NCBI GenBank assembly: GCA_963210315.1
Contig: OY723311.1
Location: 1,116,001 to 1,180,000 of the forward strand
Length of the DNA stretch: 64,000 bases
Source of the DNA: Rhynchopus euleeides
Lineage: Eukaryota; Euglenozoa; Diplonemea; Diplonemida; Diplonemidae
Direction: 5' to 3'
Shown: in pieces, positions 41,609 through 51,791 of the stretch
How positions within the stretch are numbered: position 1 is the first letter of the stretch
Layout of the letters: every line of letters starts with the position of its first letter
Made by a program: the position numbers and the translations under genes
The notes under the pieces: generated by a model
The model's database searches: none
Told to the model about the DNA's origin: nothing
What the model saw: only the letters and a program-made list of their open reading frames with translations

Positions 41609-43188
41609 GTGATTCCGGTGATTCCCTGGCATCAGTGCACAGCCTGTATCGAAGTTCTCCTTTTCGCATGTACCTGAAGTACTACGACTACGCCTCTGCC
41701 TGGGTGGACTCGCGCTTCTCCGCTGCCCCCCGGGCTTCCTACGAAGGAATTATCTCAGAGGCTACCCCAGGCACCATCTACATTGTGCAGCTGCTGAGGG
41801 ACTTCCCAGCCCTGGGGGAGAACTTTCGATGGTTTACTGATGCAGACTTCCTCTACAGGCTCATCGATCAGGGTTTGAAGCCGCGGCCGGGCCCCCTGAA
41901 CACGAAGATCTTACCACATGTGGGGCGCCTCGACAGCCTCGGGATCACAGAGTCCTCCCCCAAGGCGGATTCCAGTGTGACCTGGTACCAGGGCGTCTTC
42001 TGCGTGCCGAAGAAGGCGGCGGGTTCCCTCAGGTTCATCATGTCCTGCCGAGCCATCAACAGTGCTCTTGACATGACTTCCCTTCCACGCTGCCATCTGC
42101 CGTCGTACAGCGAGATCCTCGCCACCGTCTTCGGGGCTTCCCTGGTGATGCAGTTTGACTTTAAGAGTTTCTTCTTTCAGTTCGGCTTGCCGATGGATGT
42201 GCGCCCATACTTTGCCTTCAGGGCATGCCGCCTTCACCGACGTATGACTCGACTCCCTATGGGCTACGCACCAGCTCCCCAGGCCGCACAAGCGCTGACA
42301 AGTGCACTCATACAGAAGAGCTGCACAGGGACGAATGCGCAGGGCCTGGCGTGGATAGACAACGCCATTTTTTGCGGCGACAGTGTGAGCCTGGCGAGGG
42401 TGCATCAAGCGTTCAAGCAGCTGTGCGAGAAGTACAACGTGGTGATCGGCGACTACGAGGCCCCTGCTGCTTACACCACTCTCCTCGGGATTGAGGTTGA
42501 CTTGCGTCAACGGCGGTGGCGCATGGACCCGACGTGGGTGATGAAGACCCTTCCCGCTGCTCAGAACCTGCTGTCCACCGGTCAGGGTACCCTGCGTACC
42601 TGGTGGCGTATCTGCGGGGCATTCTTGTGGAGATACCACGCGCTCCGTCTCCCGCTGCATGGCGCCTTGACGATACTCACCTGTATGTCTCAGACCTCTC
42701 GGCTGCATCTGCCATGGGATGCTCCTTACGTGATGGGGGACAGAGTCTGTCGGGCTCTACAGTTACAGGCTGACGCACTGGCGCGAAACGACTGGCAGTC
42801 GTGGGTGGTGCGGGAGCGTCTGGTGGTCCAGGTGGTCTGTGATGCGAGCCTATCAGGCTGGGCCGTGGTCCAGGAGGACCTCCGCCCTCTCTATGGCGCC
42901 TTCTGGGGCGAGCTTGCAGCTGCGACAATATTCCTGAAAGAGTTGTTTGCGGCCTACAAGGCTGTCTCTACGATTTGTAGCAGGCCCCGCTGGAGGGGTT
43001 ATCACATCATACTCTTCAGCGACAACCAAGCGGTGATTGGGGCTATTCGCAAGGGTGTGTCCCATGTTGAGGGTGCGCAACGCTGGCTGAACGACATTCA
43101 GTACTGCCTAGAGCGCCATGACTGCAGCCTCGAGCCGGAGTACGTTAGAACGTGCGAGAACATCGCTGACCAGTACACAAGGCTCTAA
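41554..43188 (+). CDS. Element 2 reverse transcriptase-RNase H
   Basis: 544 residues from ATG 41554 in the -1 frame relative to YR; the frame is open far upstream, so a frameshift fusion is also possible. RT motifs: SLRFIMSCRAINSAL, VMQFDFKSFFFQF (catalytic Asp), LPMGYAPAPQAAQA, and GLAWIDNAIFCGD, again DN instead of DD. RNase H: VVCDASLSGWAVV, LKELFAAYKAV, ILFSDNQAVIGAIRKG and ENIADQYTRL provide D-E-D-D. The RNase H ends the protein, as in other DIRS-order elements; no methyltransferase-like domain is present. Confidence 0.9.
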   Translation: MASDSGDEGSDADLAESVSDSGDSLASVHSLYRSSPFRMYLKYYDYASAWVDSRFSAAPRASYEGIISEATPGTIYIVQLLRDFPALGENFRWFTDADFLYRLIDQGLKPRPGPLNTKILPHVGRLDSLGITESSPKADSSVTWYQGVFCVPKKAAGSLRFIMSCRAINSALDMTSLPRCHLPSYSEILATVFGASLVMQFDFKSFFFQFGLPMDVRPYFAFRACRLHRRMTRLPMGYAPAPQAAQALTSALIQKSCTGTNAQGLAWIDNAIFCGDSVSLARVHQAFKQLCEKYNVVIGDYEAPAAYTTLLGIEVDLRQRRWRMDPTWVMKTLPAAQNLLSTGQGTLRTWWRICGAFLWRYHALRLPLHGALTILTCMSQTSRLHLPWDAPYVMGDRVCRALQLQADALARNDWQSWVVRERLVVQVVCDASLSGWAVVQEDLRPLYGAFWGELAAATIFLKELFAAYKAVSTICSRPRWRGYHIILFSDNQAVIGAIRKGVSHVEGAQRWLNDIQYCLERHDCSLEPEYVRTCENIADQYTRL

Positions 43189-43237
43189 GGGCGTGAATGA
43201 AAAAGGGGAGGGGGGGCGCGGAAGTTGTAAAATAAAG

Positions 43238-43392
43238 ACCGTTCGTACAAACAAAGAACGCAACTCCAAGTCTTTTTTGGAAGAACAGCTAGCTTTTCGC
43301 ACTAAAAAGACTCGTGGCAGCGTTCGGTATCTGCACACATGCACTAGCAGGCACCGTTCGTACAAACAAAGAACGCAACTCCAAGTCTTTTT
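43238..43392 (+). repeat. Right terminal repeats B1-A2-B2 of element 2
   Basis: B is 40 bp, ACCGTTCGTACAAACAAAGA through CGCAACTCCAAGTCTTTTT, present on each side of A2. B2 ends CAAGTCTTTTTG, then unrelated flank. Confidence 0.9.
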
Positions 43393-43612
43393 GTGCACGT
43401 CACTTCCCTGGTTGCTCTCTACCGCCAGGGCTGTGGTCGTCGAGGCCAAAAAAAAGTAACACAAAATCAAAACGCACCTGCCGGGGCTCTTGTGAGACTG
43501 ATTCTGATTAAAGAAAACGCAAACACCCCACCCCCCACCCCTCCCCAGCTCCCCTGCCTCCCTGCCCCAGGTGATGCGCTATTCATTCCCTTTACAGACG
43601 CCCCCCCCCCTA

Positions 43613-44759
43613 GGGGGGGTCAAATGGGGGTGACAAACACGATTTTTCAAAAAACCGGCGCAGAGGCCCCAAAGCCCCCGTAAACCCTCCAAACCCCCCC
43701 AGATCGGTCCGGAAACCCATCGAACCCCACTTTTCCACCATTCCGGGCACCTCAGGTGCCCGAATTGGGGTACCTAAATTTTGTGCCACCGTTTGGTACC
43801 GTACAGTGCCACTGTGTGGGAGGTTGGAAAAGAAAATGCCCCAACACACCACATCTGAGGGTTGCAATGCATGTTGCTTGCCAACCACGTCATCCGGTGG
43901 GTGTCAGGCGCTATGTAGGTGGCATTAGCCAGGTCTTCGATGTGTTCTGGCTTGTATATATACCTCCCTGCCTGCGGCACAGGCACTGCCTTTGTCCCCC
44001 ACACCAGCCACAGAGAGCGTATTGTACTCGGTCCACGGTTGCTGATTCATTGTGATGCGTTGTATCCTCGAGTGAACGTCACACACTAGTGGCACCACCA
44101 CCCGCCATCCGAGAGCTGTATTGACTTTGCGCGCTTCCGTTGTATTCACCTCGCCACGCATATTGCACCGTTCAGTACCAGTGCTCTTGGGCCAGGCAAA
44201 GTAGACCGCAGCAACTACCAATTCTGGCACAATGGGTACCACGACAGCGCACTTCATGTGTTCCCGGAATGTACAGCTCGTGTTGCAACAGTCGTTGTCA
44301 ACACATCCCGGTTGTGGAGCACTGCTGCACAGGAATCACACGACCATCTGGACTGTTCCGTACCTACAGGCAGCCTCCCGGTGCATGGTGGCAGGGAGGT
44401 ATATATACAAGCCAGAACACATCGAAGACCTGGCTAATGCCACCTACATAGCGCCTGACACCCACCGGATGACGTGGTTGGCAAGCAACATGCATTGCAA
44501 CCCTCAGATGTGGTGTGTTGGGGCATTTTCTTTTCCAACCTCCCACACAGTGGCACTGTACGGTACCAAACGGTGGCACAAAATTTAGGTACCCCAATTC
44601 GGGCACCTGAGGTGCCCGGAATGGTGGAAAAGTGGGGTTCGATGGGTTTCCGGACCGATCTGGGGGGGTTTGGAGGGTTTACGGGGGCTTTGGGGCCTCT
44701 GCGCCGGTTTTTTGAAAAATCGTGTTTGTCCACGTAAAAGGGTGGCATTTGACCCCCCC
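43613..44759. mobile_element. 1.15-kb foldback element with ~365-bp inverted arms, TA-flanked
   Basis: The arms 43613-43973 and 44389-44759 are inverse copies, nearly identical over their whole length except near the tips (GGGTGACAAACACG against GTGGACAAACACG with a short insertion). They begin GGGGGGGTCAAATG and are flanked by TA. The 415-bp spacer is unique in the window and has no credible frame. Open frames in the arms mirror each other and are not genes. Confidence 0.88.
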
Positions 44760-45616
44760 TAGCCCCCCCCCCCCCCCCTCTCTCTGTCCCTGCAAACACA
44801 GCACAGCTGCCGTCGTCGCCCCCCGTTAATAGAGGGGGGAATAAAATGGCACGAAAGGGGTGGTGTGCAATGCCACGGCCTTTCTTTTTTCTTTGCCTCC
44901 CCACACCCCACCCCCCCCCCCCCCCACACACACACCGGTTGTTGTGGTCGGCGCTGCCGAAAACTGTTAAACCGGAGTGGAGGGGGGCGTTCCGTCAGAT
45001 GCTACCTGGCAAACCCCACCGTGCGGCCAGAAGAACTCGAGGCTGCGGCCCCCGCCCATCTCACCGGGCGTGGAAGGGCCGTGTCTCCTGCCGCTGTGTG
45101 GTGCAGCCTACGTATCACGCACGCTCCTGCCAACAAACATCACACATGTTCCCATGCATGTCGTGCCGCTTGCCCTCATGGGGGCAGCTCCCGAGGCTCC
45201 CCAGGTATTTTATTTTCCATTCACAGCAGTTTTGTTGTCATTTTTCCTCTCTCTCCCGTCTCTTTTTGCCATATTCGTGCCGTCGGGTGGGGTGCTGTGG
45301 GAGGGGGTGCAGGGTGAGAGGGGGGGTGTTTTTTTTGTTAGTTCGGCGTAGCCAACTGGGGAAACTTTCTGTGCCTTTAGCTGGATCGTGCGTCCCCACT
45401 CACACCACTTCATCAGACCGGGGAGTGGTGTACACAAAGAGTGGGGTCTGCGTTCCAACAAAACAACTTTCGGCAGTAATTGGTTTGTTGTCTCGTTTTG
45501 CTGTCACTTTACGATCCAGCGGGGGCACAGATAGTTTTGGAACAACAGCAGGGATATATTTAAATCATGATTGAGATTGAGGATTTCGGCCCCAGGAAAA
45601 AAACCCCCAAAAAAAG
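44760..45616. other. Gene-free repeat-island DNA
   Basis: No gene is supported. It starts with a C run after the foldback element. One frame (44846-45574) is open for 242 codons but is cysteine- and histidine-rich without motifs and crosses homopolymers, so I do not call it. Confidence 0.45.
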
Positions 45617-45690
45617 GCTCCCATAGTCTAGTGGTTGAGCACACCTCCTTGTAGTGAGCGGTCGGGGGTTAAAAAACGGGAATCGGGGAG
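45617..45690 (+). pseudogene. Degenerate tRNA-like sequence, possibly Thr(TGT)-like
   Basis: It reads GCTCCCATAGTCTAGTGGTT with a good A-box, then CACCTCCTTGTAGTGAGCGG where TGT would be the anticodon, but the anticodon stem does not pair fully and the T arm lacks GTTCGAATC. The 3' part CGGGGAG could partly pair with the 5' CTCCC. It directly precedes a LINE tail, which suggests a tRNA-derived head of a SINE-like chimera or a LINE inserted at a tRNA gene. Confidence 0.4.
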
Positions 45691-46038
45691 ACGCGACTGC
45701 AACGCCCCGACCTCCGCATGGAGGGACTCACCCGCTTAGGGGAAACCACCATCCGCCGACTCCGGGCCGACCACCACCGCCTGGTCTACGACCATGACAT
45801 CCCGGGCACGGCACAACCACCTTGCCAACCCTGCCTGAAGCATGCGCCGGGCCACCCCCCGCCTGGGGTCTCACTGAAGCACCTCTTCTTCGGCTGCCCC
45901 GCGACAGCGTCGGCCCGACACCACCTCACAGCCACAAACGTGCACAACCTGCTGTTGCACAACTGCAAGGAGGCGCTGCGCTACCTGGCCGAGGCAGGGG
46001 TAACGGAGCACGGCGAGAAGGACTACCTGAACGCGTGA
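45691..46038 (+). pseudogene. LINE ORF2 C-terminal fragment with zinc knuckle
   Basis: The frame 45718-46038 reads ETTIRRLRADHHRLVYDH, then CQPCLKHAPG, SLKHLFFGCPATASARHH. This is the post-RNase H C-x2-C...H-x4-C segment of non-LTR retrotransposons. The rest of ORF2 is absent; a related but more decayed piece lies at 35521-35935. The stop is followed by about 340 bp of probable 3' tail ending near an A/C-rich GTTCAAAAAAACC. Confidence 0.6.
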
Positions 46039-49000
46039 ACCAAATAACATCATCAGAGAACAAGGGCTTCGGCCCGACCTCCCAGCACCCCCCCCCCCCC
46101 ATCCCAGCCCCACGTCACTTACCACAGGCCGCCAGGCGCGTCAGCGTCGGCGACCGCCCGCCCCCAGTCTGAGAGGCATCAGCCGAATCTCGGTGGAGGC
46201 GGGCACAAAACAAAAGGGAGAGTCGTCACTGTGCATATCAGCACGGTCCCGCCCTCTGTGCCAGACCAACACACCACCAAAGGAAAAGAGGAAGAGGCGA
46301 CGTAAGGCAATGCCTCCGTGCGGCCAGGAGAACACGAAATAGCGACCCCCTCAACGGGGAATGCTACGAGCACGGCCAAAAATCGTTCAAATCGTTCAAA
46401 AAAACCCCTGTTTTTTCTTGGGGGTTTTTTCCCCCTTTTTGGGGGTCCCAGTCTCGGGAAATCTGCAGAGAAAGAAAAACTGTGAGGATGGGAACTACCT
46501 TGGTGTGAATGAATGAGAGACCTGCTGCGCTAGCCCCACTAATCAGCCACAGCACGACAGGACTTCCCAGTCTTTTCCCCATCACCCACCAGCTCCACAC
46601 ACAACTCACAACAGTTGAAACAGCAAAACCCCACCCACGACAGGAAAGGCCTCACAAATGAGAGTTTCGGCAAAAGTTGAAGGCACATTCTGGTGCCACC
46701 TTGCTTTGGGGTACTCACGCAAACCCGCAAACCCGGGTTTCCACCCCCCATAAAAACGCGTCGACCAGTTTTACTGGGTCGACGATTGGTAAGCCCCGAC
46801 AAAGCGTCAACCCGGCTACACTGGCTCGACGGTCGACGTCGAAGAGAGTATGGTTTTGCAGGAACATATGCTCACTACCGTGGCCTCCGGCGGCTGGGGG
46901 GCTCTGCCCCCCAGACCCCCCAGCTAGCGTGTGCCCATGGCCACCCACCAGCCACGGCACCAAAAAGGTGGCCAATCGTCGACACTTTGACGCACAGTAA
47001 ATGGCCCCCAGTGACTCAAAAAAATTTGAGTAGGGTCACCGTGAAGAGGGTTTGATCCGTTGATGCCAAAAACGACCCTCTCGTGTGGTAGAACGACGCT
47101 GTGCCACCCCCATTTTAGAGGGGGAAAACAGGGGGTTTTTACGATTGAGAATCTGAAAATCTGCCGAAAACCCCATGATTTAAAGACATCCCTGAACAAC
47201 AGACATATTGGGGCCGGCGTGTTGTTGTTGTTGTTGTTCTTCTTCTTCTTCTTCTTCTTGGTTTACTGCCCCATCCTCGGCATAAAATAAACCGACAAAA
47301 AATATCCGGAAAGAAAGAGTATGTCCGGCATCCCTTTCTAAGCCCTGTTTGAGACATTCCCTGCACTCTTTGATACCGTGTCATCATACATGTCATGCAG
47401 GCTGATGTTATGAGGAGAACAATGCCATGTGCATACACTCGGCACAGGGGCAACATGTTATTTTGCCTTTTGCCTGAACCCATTAGGAGGCACCCCCTCC
47501 CACCCTGCGCCCTTCACAGCAATCAAGGGATTCAAAAAAAATAACAAACCGGGCCGCTTCTTGTACGCCCCCCACACCCCAACCCCCACCCCCACCCCCC
47601 CTCCCATCAATCAATCTACTCTTCTATGCGCATCTTCTTTCTCTCTCCTCCCGTTCATCTCCTCGCCCACCTCATCCCCCCCCCCCTCCCCTTTCGTCGC
47701 CTTTCTTCCTTTGAGGCCTGCTGAAAAAGTGCGTCCTTCCCTTACATCCCCCCTGCCCCGCCTGGATAGGCATGTCGCGTAATGATGAGGTCCCTCCTTG
47801 CAATCGGTGTCATGTTGAGTTTAAAGCGGGGGCAACTTCCCATTGGAGAGGTCGTAGCCTCGGGATGGGGTGTCAGAGTGGGGTTGCAGTGTGTCAGATA
47901 GGCTGTTAATGTGAGTTTGAACGATTTGAACGAGTTTTATCGTTTTTTTTGAATTTTGGCCCGCTGTGGCCACGCATCTCAGATTTTCCCCGTTGTATTT
48001 TTTTGCGGTGTTTTCTGTTATCCTGCCGCGACATTCACGCGATGCCCCCCACCGGGATCCACCAACACATGGTGTGAATTTCTTCGGAATCTCCCAATCC
48101 CACTAAATACCCTGCATGTTGCTTCCAGCGGTAAATTCATAGTTCTGACCATTCATGTGAGGAAACTGCCTCCAGCGAGAAGGGAGAAGCCTGTTAGAAG
48201 TCTGTACTATTCCTGCTGACATGGTTGCGCAGGAGGGAGGCGGCCGTCTTCATCATAACCCGAGAGTGCCCAGTATAAACGTGACCCCAGCCCCACACCC
48301 CGCCAACCTGCACAACGAATGTGGAGGCGAGGCCAACTGTGCCTTGGTTTCTTCACTTTGCAGTCAACACACACGCGCCCCTCTCTGCCTGCCGCTGTTG
48401 CTCAGAACGCTTTGTGGGCACGCGTAGCCAGTTGAGGTTAAGCCAATGTGGGAGGTGTAATGGGGCCAGCCCGGATTCGAGCGAACCGTGGGGGCACCAT
48501 AGTTGCCCTATTCCGCTCCAGGGGAGGGGCAAACGGAAACAGAGAAAAGGAAACCCCCTGAACGAGAACCACCCCATGCATGTGCGTGGGGAGTGAAGCA
48601 ATGATTTACCACAGAAATGGAAGCAAAGTGGCTTTTGAAGAAGATGTCCCTCCTGCGCGTGGCCTTCCCAGCCCGCCCCCTTGGTGGGGAGTGGGCGTGT
48701 CCGAGGTGTGTGCATACGATCCCCGTTCGGGTTGAATCTAATATATCCCACGTGCACATCATCAAATCAAATGCAACGAATGCCTATAACGAATCTGGCA
48801 CATTCCGTGCTGTCTTGAACACACCCTTGTCTGTAGGGTTTCTGCTGGCACCCCAATGCCAGACAAACGCCAAAGCCGACTAATTGGGTGGTGGGTGGGC
48901 GGGTCTGTGAAGAACACTGTGCGCCAGCGTGATGCCCTTAAAACCGTGGTAGCCGGCTCACAAAAACGCACATCGGAACGAATCCTCCCTCACACTCCCT

Positions 49001-49662
49001 CCGCCATTCGATGTATTATTGGGCCGTTAAGAGGAGCCCCTTCCTCCCGACCCTACCATGTTTCCCCCCACCCTGAAAGAACGAACTGTGTCACCATGCT
49101 TCCCATGATGTCGTCCGCACGCCGTCACGGTTATCCGTATGCTATTTTAGATTCGCGTTGCTTTTGCATGGAGCGCTGCCGTTGCCAAGGAAAATAGGAG
49201 ACGCCGATGCTGCATTTTCAACAAGGCGGTTTGTCGTCTGAAACATGCCAGTCTCATCATCCGTGTATACAGAAGGCCCTGCACACAGCAAAAGGGTGTC
49301 CTCTTGCAGGCCCTCTCGTGAAGGGCTCGGAAACAAATATTATTCCTCGCTCAAATCGTTCGATCCAAGTTTAGTGGCGACCCCCCGGCTGCGTCTTATT
49401 TATGCTTCATTCCACTGTCACACACGTTGAAGGCTGTGTTGAGTGGAGTTGGTAGCCAGACGGGATGATATCCACCCACAGGCTCACTCGGTGTGCCAAC
49501 ACGAAGCACCCCGCAGATGTCAGAATGTGGCACCACCACGTATTTTGACACTTCCGATAACATGCCCTTTTCAGAAAGGCTGCCACCAGACCCCCGTTGT
49601 GACTGCATGGAAGGGGAAACGCAAGGAGTTTGTGCGTGTGTGTGAAGGTGGAGAACATTTTA
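46039..49662. other. Gene-free repeat-island DNA
   Basis: No gene is supported. Visible items are the third hairpin repeat (46861-46922), a doubled TCGTTCAAA motif (46381-46400), its inverse (47917-47935), a (TTG)n(TTC)n microsatellite at 47219-47259 and CT-rich tracts. The hairpin CGTCGACCAGT/ACTGGGTCGACG at 46757-46783 is short. Confidence 0.5.
46861..46922 (-). repeat. GC hairpin repeat, copy 3 (inverse)
   Basis: Read on the - strand it matches copy 1 from GGTCTGGGGGGCAGAGCCCC through GCCACGGTAGTGAGCATATG and TTCC, so the repeat unit is at least 60 bp. Confidence 0.75.
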
Positions 49663-50240
49663 CTGGGGGGGGGCAAATACAAGGGTATACTCTTCTATTC
49701 ACCGTGCCAGCTTACGTAATTCAGGGTTTTCAAAAATTTGTTTTTAAGCTGAAAAGTTGTCTAGTATGCAAATACAAGAGTATATACTCTTGTATTTGCA
49801 TACTAGAAATGTGGCCTCCGGGTGGGCTCTCATGGGGCAGCGGCGCCGAAGAGACAATACGAGCGTCCTCTTGGCCTTTCCCACCCCGAGGCGACTCCCA
49901 CCCGACCGTGACGACTCCAGACAGGAGGCCCACTGGCCTGGGGGAGGTCATTGGAAGTACAAAATACGATGAAAACCCCACAAAAGTTCTCCAAAAGTCT
50001 AGTATGCAAATACAAGAGTATACTCTTGTATTTGCTCGGGGGGCCCTCGCTACCAGATGTGACTGAGTGAGAACCAGTGAGCCACGGCCCACTTCCCCTC
50101 ACTGACTGACGAGCTGTGACGAGCTGTGACTGGTAGCGAGGGCCCACTCGGTGAACTTTTTAAAATCGCGATTTCTGGAGTACTCTTGTATTAGCATATA
50201 CCCTTGTATTTGCATATACTCTTGTATTTGCCCCCCCCAG
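49663..50240. mobile_element. 578-bp palindromic MITE-like element, TA-flanked
   Basis: The ends are inverse copies of CTGGGGGGGGCAAATACAAG (the left with one extra G) flanked by TA. Inside are perfect palindromes of the same word: GCAAATACAAGAGTATATAC-type units at 49764-49806 and 49999-50037, and a degenerate array near 50179-50230. No coding capacity. Confidence 0.88.
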
Positions 50241-50644
50241 TAACACATCAGGATCAGCCGCTTGGTGTGCTCTCCACGACTATACAAATATTCACGTGTG
50301 TGAGTGTGCGGGGGGGTGGTGGGGGCGAAGGAGATCATATTCAAGGGGGCGGGCAATGGCCCCAAACCCATGGATTTTGTGTATGTCAGTGCCCCATTTC
50401 TGGGGTGTGTGTGTGTGAAAGAACGGTGTGCGAAGGCTATGTGGTTCGGTTGCCAGTCCCGGAAGCCGCCTTCCCCCCACCCCCTCCACCAGCCCCCACC
50501 CAGCCATCCCCACCCCAACCATATTTTTCTGCATCTTCACCGCCACCACCACCACCTCCTCCTCGCCCACCTTCTACGTACAGGTCACCCCAGGCGGTTC
50601 GTCGTTGTTTCCACCCCCTTCCCCCACCCCTTTTTGTGTTATCA

Positions 50645-50646
50645 AG
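50645..50646 (+). promoter_or_regulatory. Probable splice acceptor before eIF3i
   Basis: AG after a C/T tract (CCCCCACCCCTTTTTGTG TTATCAAG), 17 bases before the ATG. Confidence 0.5.
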
Positions 50647-50663
50647 GAAGAGCATATCTCAAG

Positions 50664-51791
50664 ATGAGGCCTCTTGCGCTCCACGGGCACAGCCGTGCCA
50701 TCACCATGGTTAAGTACAACCGTGAGGGTGACCTTCTCTTCTCCACATCGAAGGATTTGTTCCCCACGGTTTGGAGCGCAGAGACGGGTGAGCGTCTGGG
50801 GACCTACGATGGGCACACCGGTGCGGTGTGGGCGTGTGATGTGAACACAGCAAGCACCATGCTAGCAACGGCAGGTGCTGACCAGACCTCGCGTATCTGG
50901 GACGTTGAGACCGGTGAGCAGCTCGCAGAAATCCGCCACGAAACGCCGTCGCGAGGCGTGGCGTGGGGCCACGGTGACCGCCTCCTTGCGTGCATCACCA
51001 ACAAGGTATGTTCTGTGTGGCTTGTGGGTTGCTGTGTGTTTTTTTTGCAAAGCAATGGCCGTTGTGTTGGTTGTTTTTTGTTCGTGTGAGTGCACCCACC
51101 GCTGCCACCTCCACAGTCGATGGGTCAGACCCCCGCCATCAACATCTACAACATCCCCGAGCGCGGTGACATCAAGGCGAACAAGTGCGAGTACCGCCCG
51201 ACCACGCGGTTCCAGCAGCACGAGGGTATCAAGATGTGCCTGTGGGGCCCGTCGAACGACTCCCTCTACTTCTGTAACGAGGACGGGTCTGTGGTGATCC
51301 TCGACGTCGAGACCCAGAAGGAGAAGTGCTTCACTCTGCCCCACGACGGGTACGAGGCGCGCCGTATCTCGTGGGACTCGGACTACACGATGATGGTCAG
51401 CTCTGGGTGGGACAAGACGGCAAAGCTGCTCGACGCGCGTGACGTGTCCGTCGTGAAGACGTACAAGAACGAGTTCAACGTGAACGACGCGTGCATCATC
51501 AACAACAACGTGATGAACCACGTAATGATTGGCGGTGGTGTTGACGCTCAGAGTGTGACAAACATGGGCTCTGCCCAGAACAAGTTCGACATCAAGTTCT
51601 GCCACAAGGTGTTCGGTGACGAGCTGGGCACGATCGGTGGTCACTTCGGGCCTGTCAACGCGCTGGCCGCGGAACCCAACGGTGTCGGGTTCGCGTCCGG
51701 TGGTGAGGACGGTTTCGTCCGTCTCCACCACTTCGACTCCGACTACTACGACGCCCCCGGCAACCCGAAGGAGTTCGAGGAGGGCCGTTGA
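50664..51791 (+). CDS. EIF3I: Translation initiation factor eIF3 subunit i (WD40)
   Basis: Two exons, 50664-51005 and 51117-51791, joined by a 111-bp GT-AG intron in phase 0, give 338 residues, the normal length for eIF3i. The N-terminus [20 protein letters not shown] and the blade [16 protein letters not shown] are nearly diagnostic, as is the C-terminal [11 protein letters not shown] with [17 protein letters not shown]. Seven WD40 blades form a propeller that docks on eIF3b in the initiation complex. Third codon positions are almost all G or C and codons are uniform, more so than in neighbours, fitting high expression. It resumes host coding after the 24-kb repeat island. Confidence 0.96.

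Larger units (their letters stand above)
39043..43392 (+). mobile_element. Tyrosine-recombinase retrotransposon, PAT-type, element 2
   Basis: Same order as element 1 but unrelated in terminal sequence: A1 (39043-39139), ORF1, YR, RT/RNase H, then B1 (43238-43277), A2 (about 43272-43370), B2 (43353-43392). The A end and B start share ACCGTTCGTACAAACAAA. A copies begin TTTTTTGGAAGAACAGC and look identical. All reading frames are free of disabling mutations, so the element may be active. It is a different lineage from element 1, judging by its dissimilar ORF1 and diverged YR and RT. Confidence 0.92.

Noticed and set aside
43756..44588. Paired 99- to 118-codon frames on both strands
   Set aside because: They are mirror images produced by the inverted arms of the foldback element.
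45617..45690. Functional tRNA gene
   Set aside because: The anticodon stem and T arm do not form, and no B-box is present.
50304..51089. Longer eIF3i N-terminus beginning at 50304
   Set aside because: The upstream part is proline/histidine-rich from C-rich DNA; eIF3i homologues start at the ATG at 50664, just after a splice-acceptor AG.
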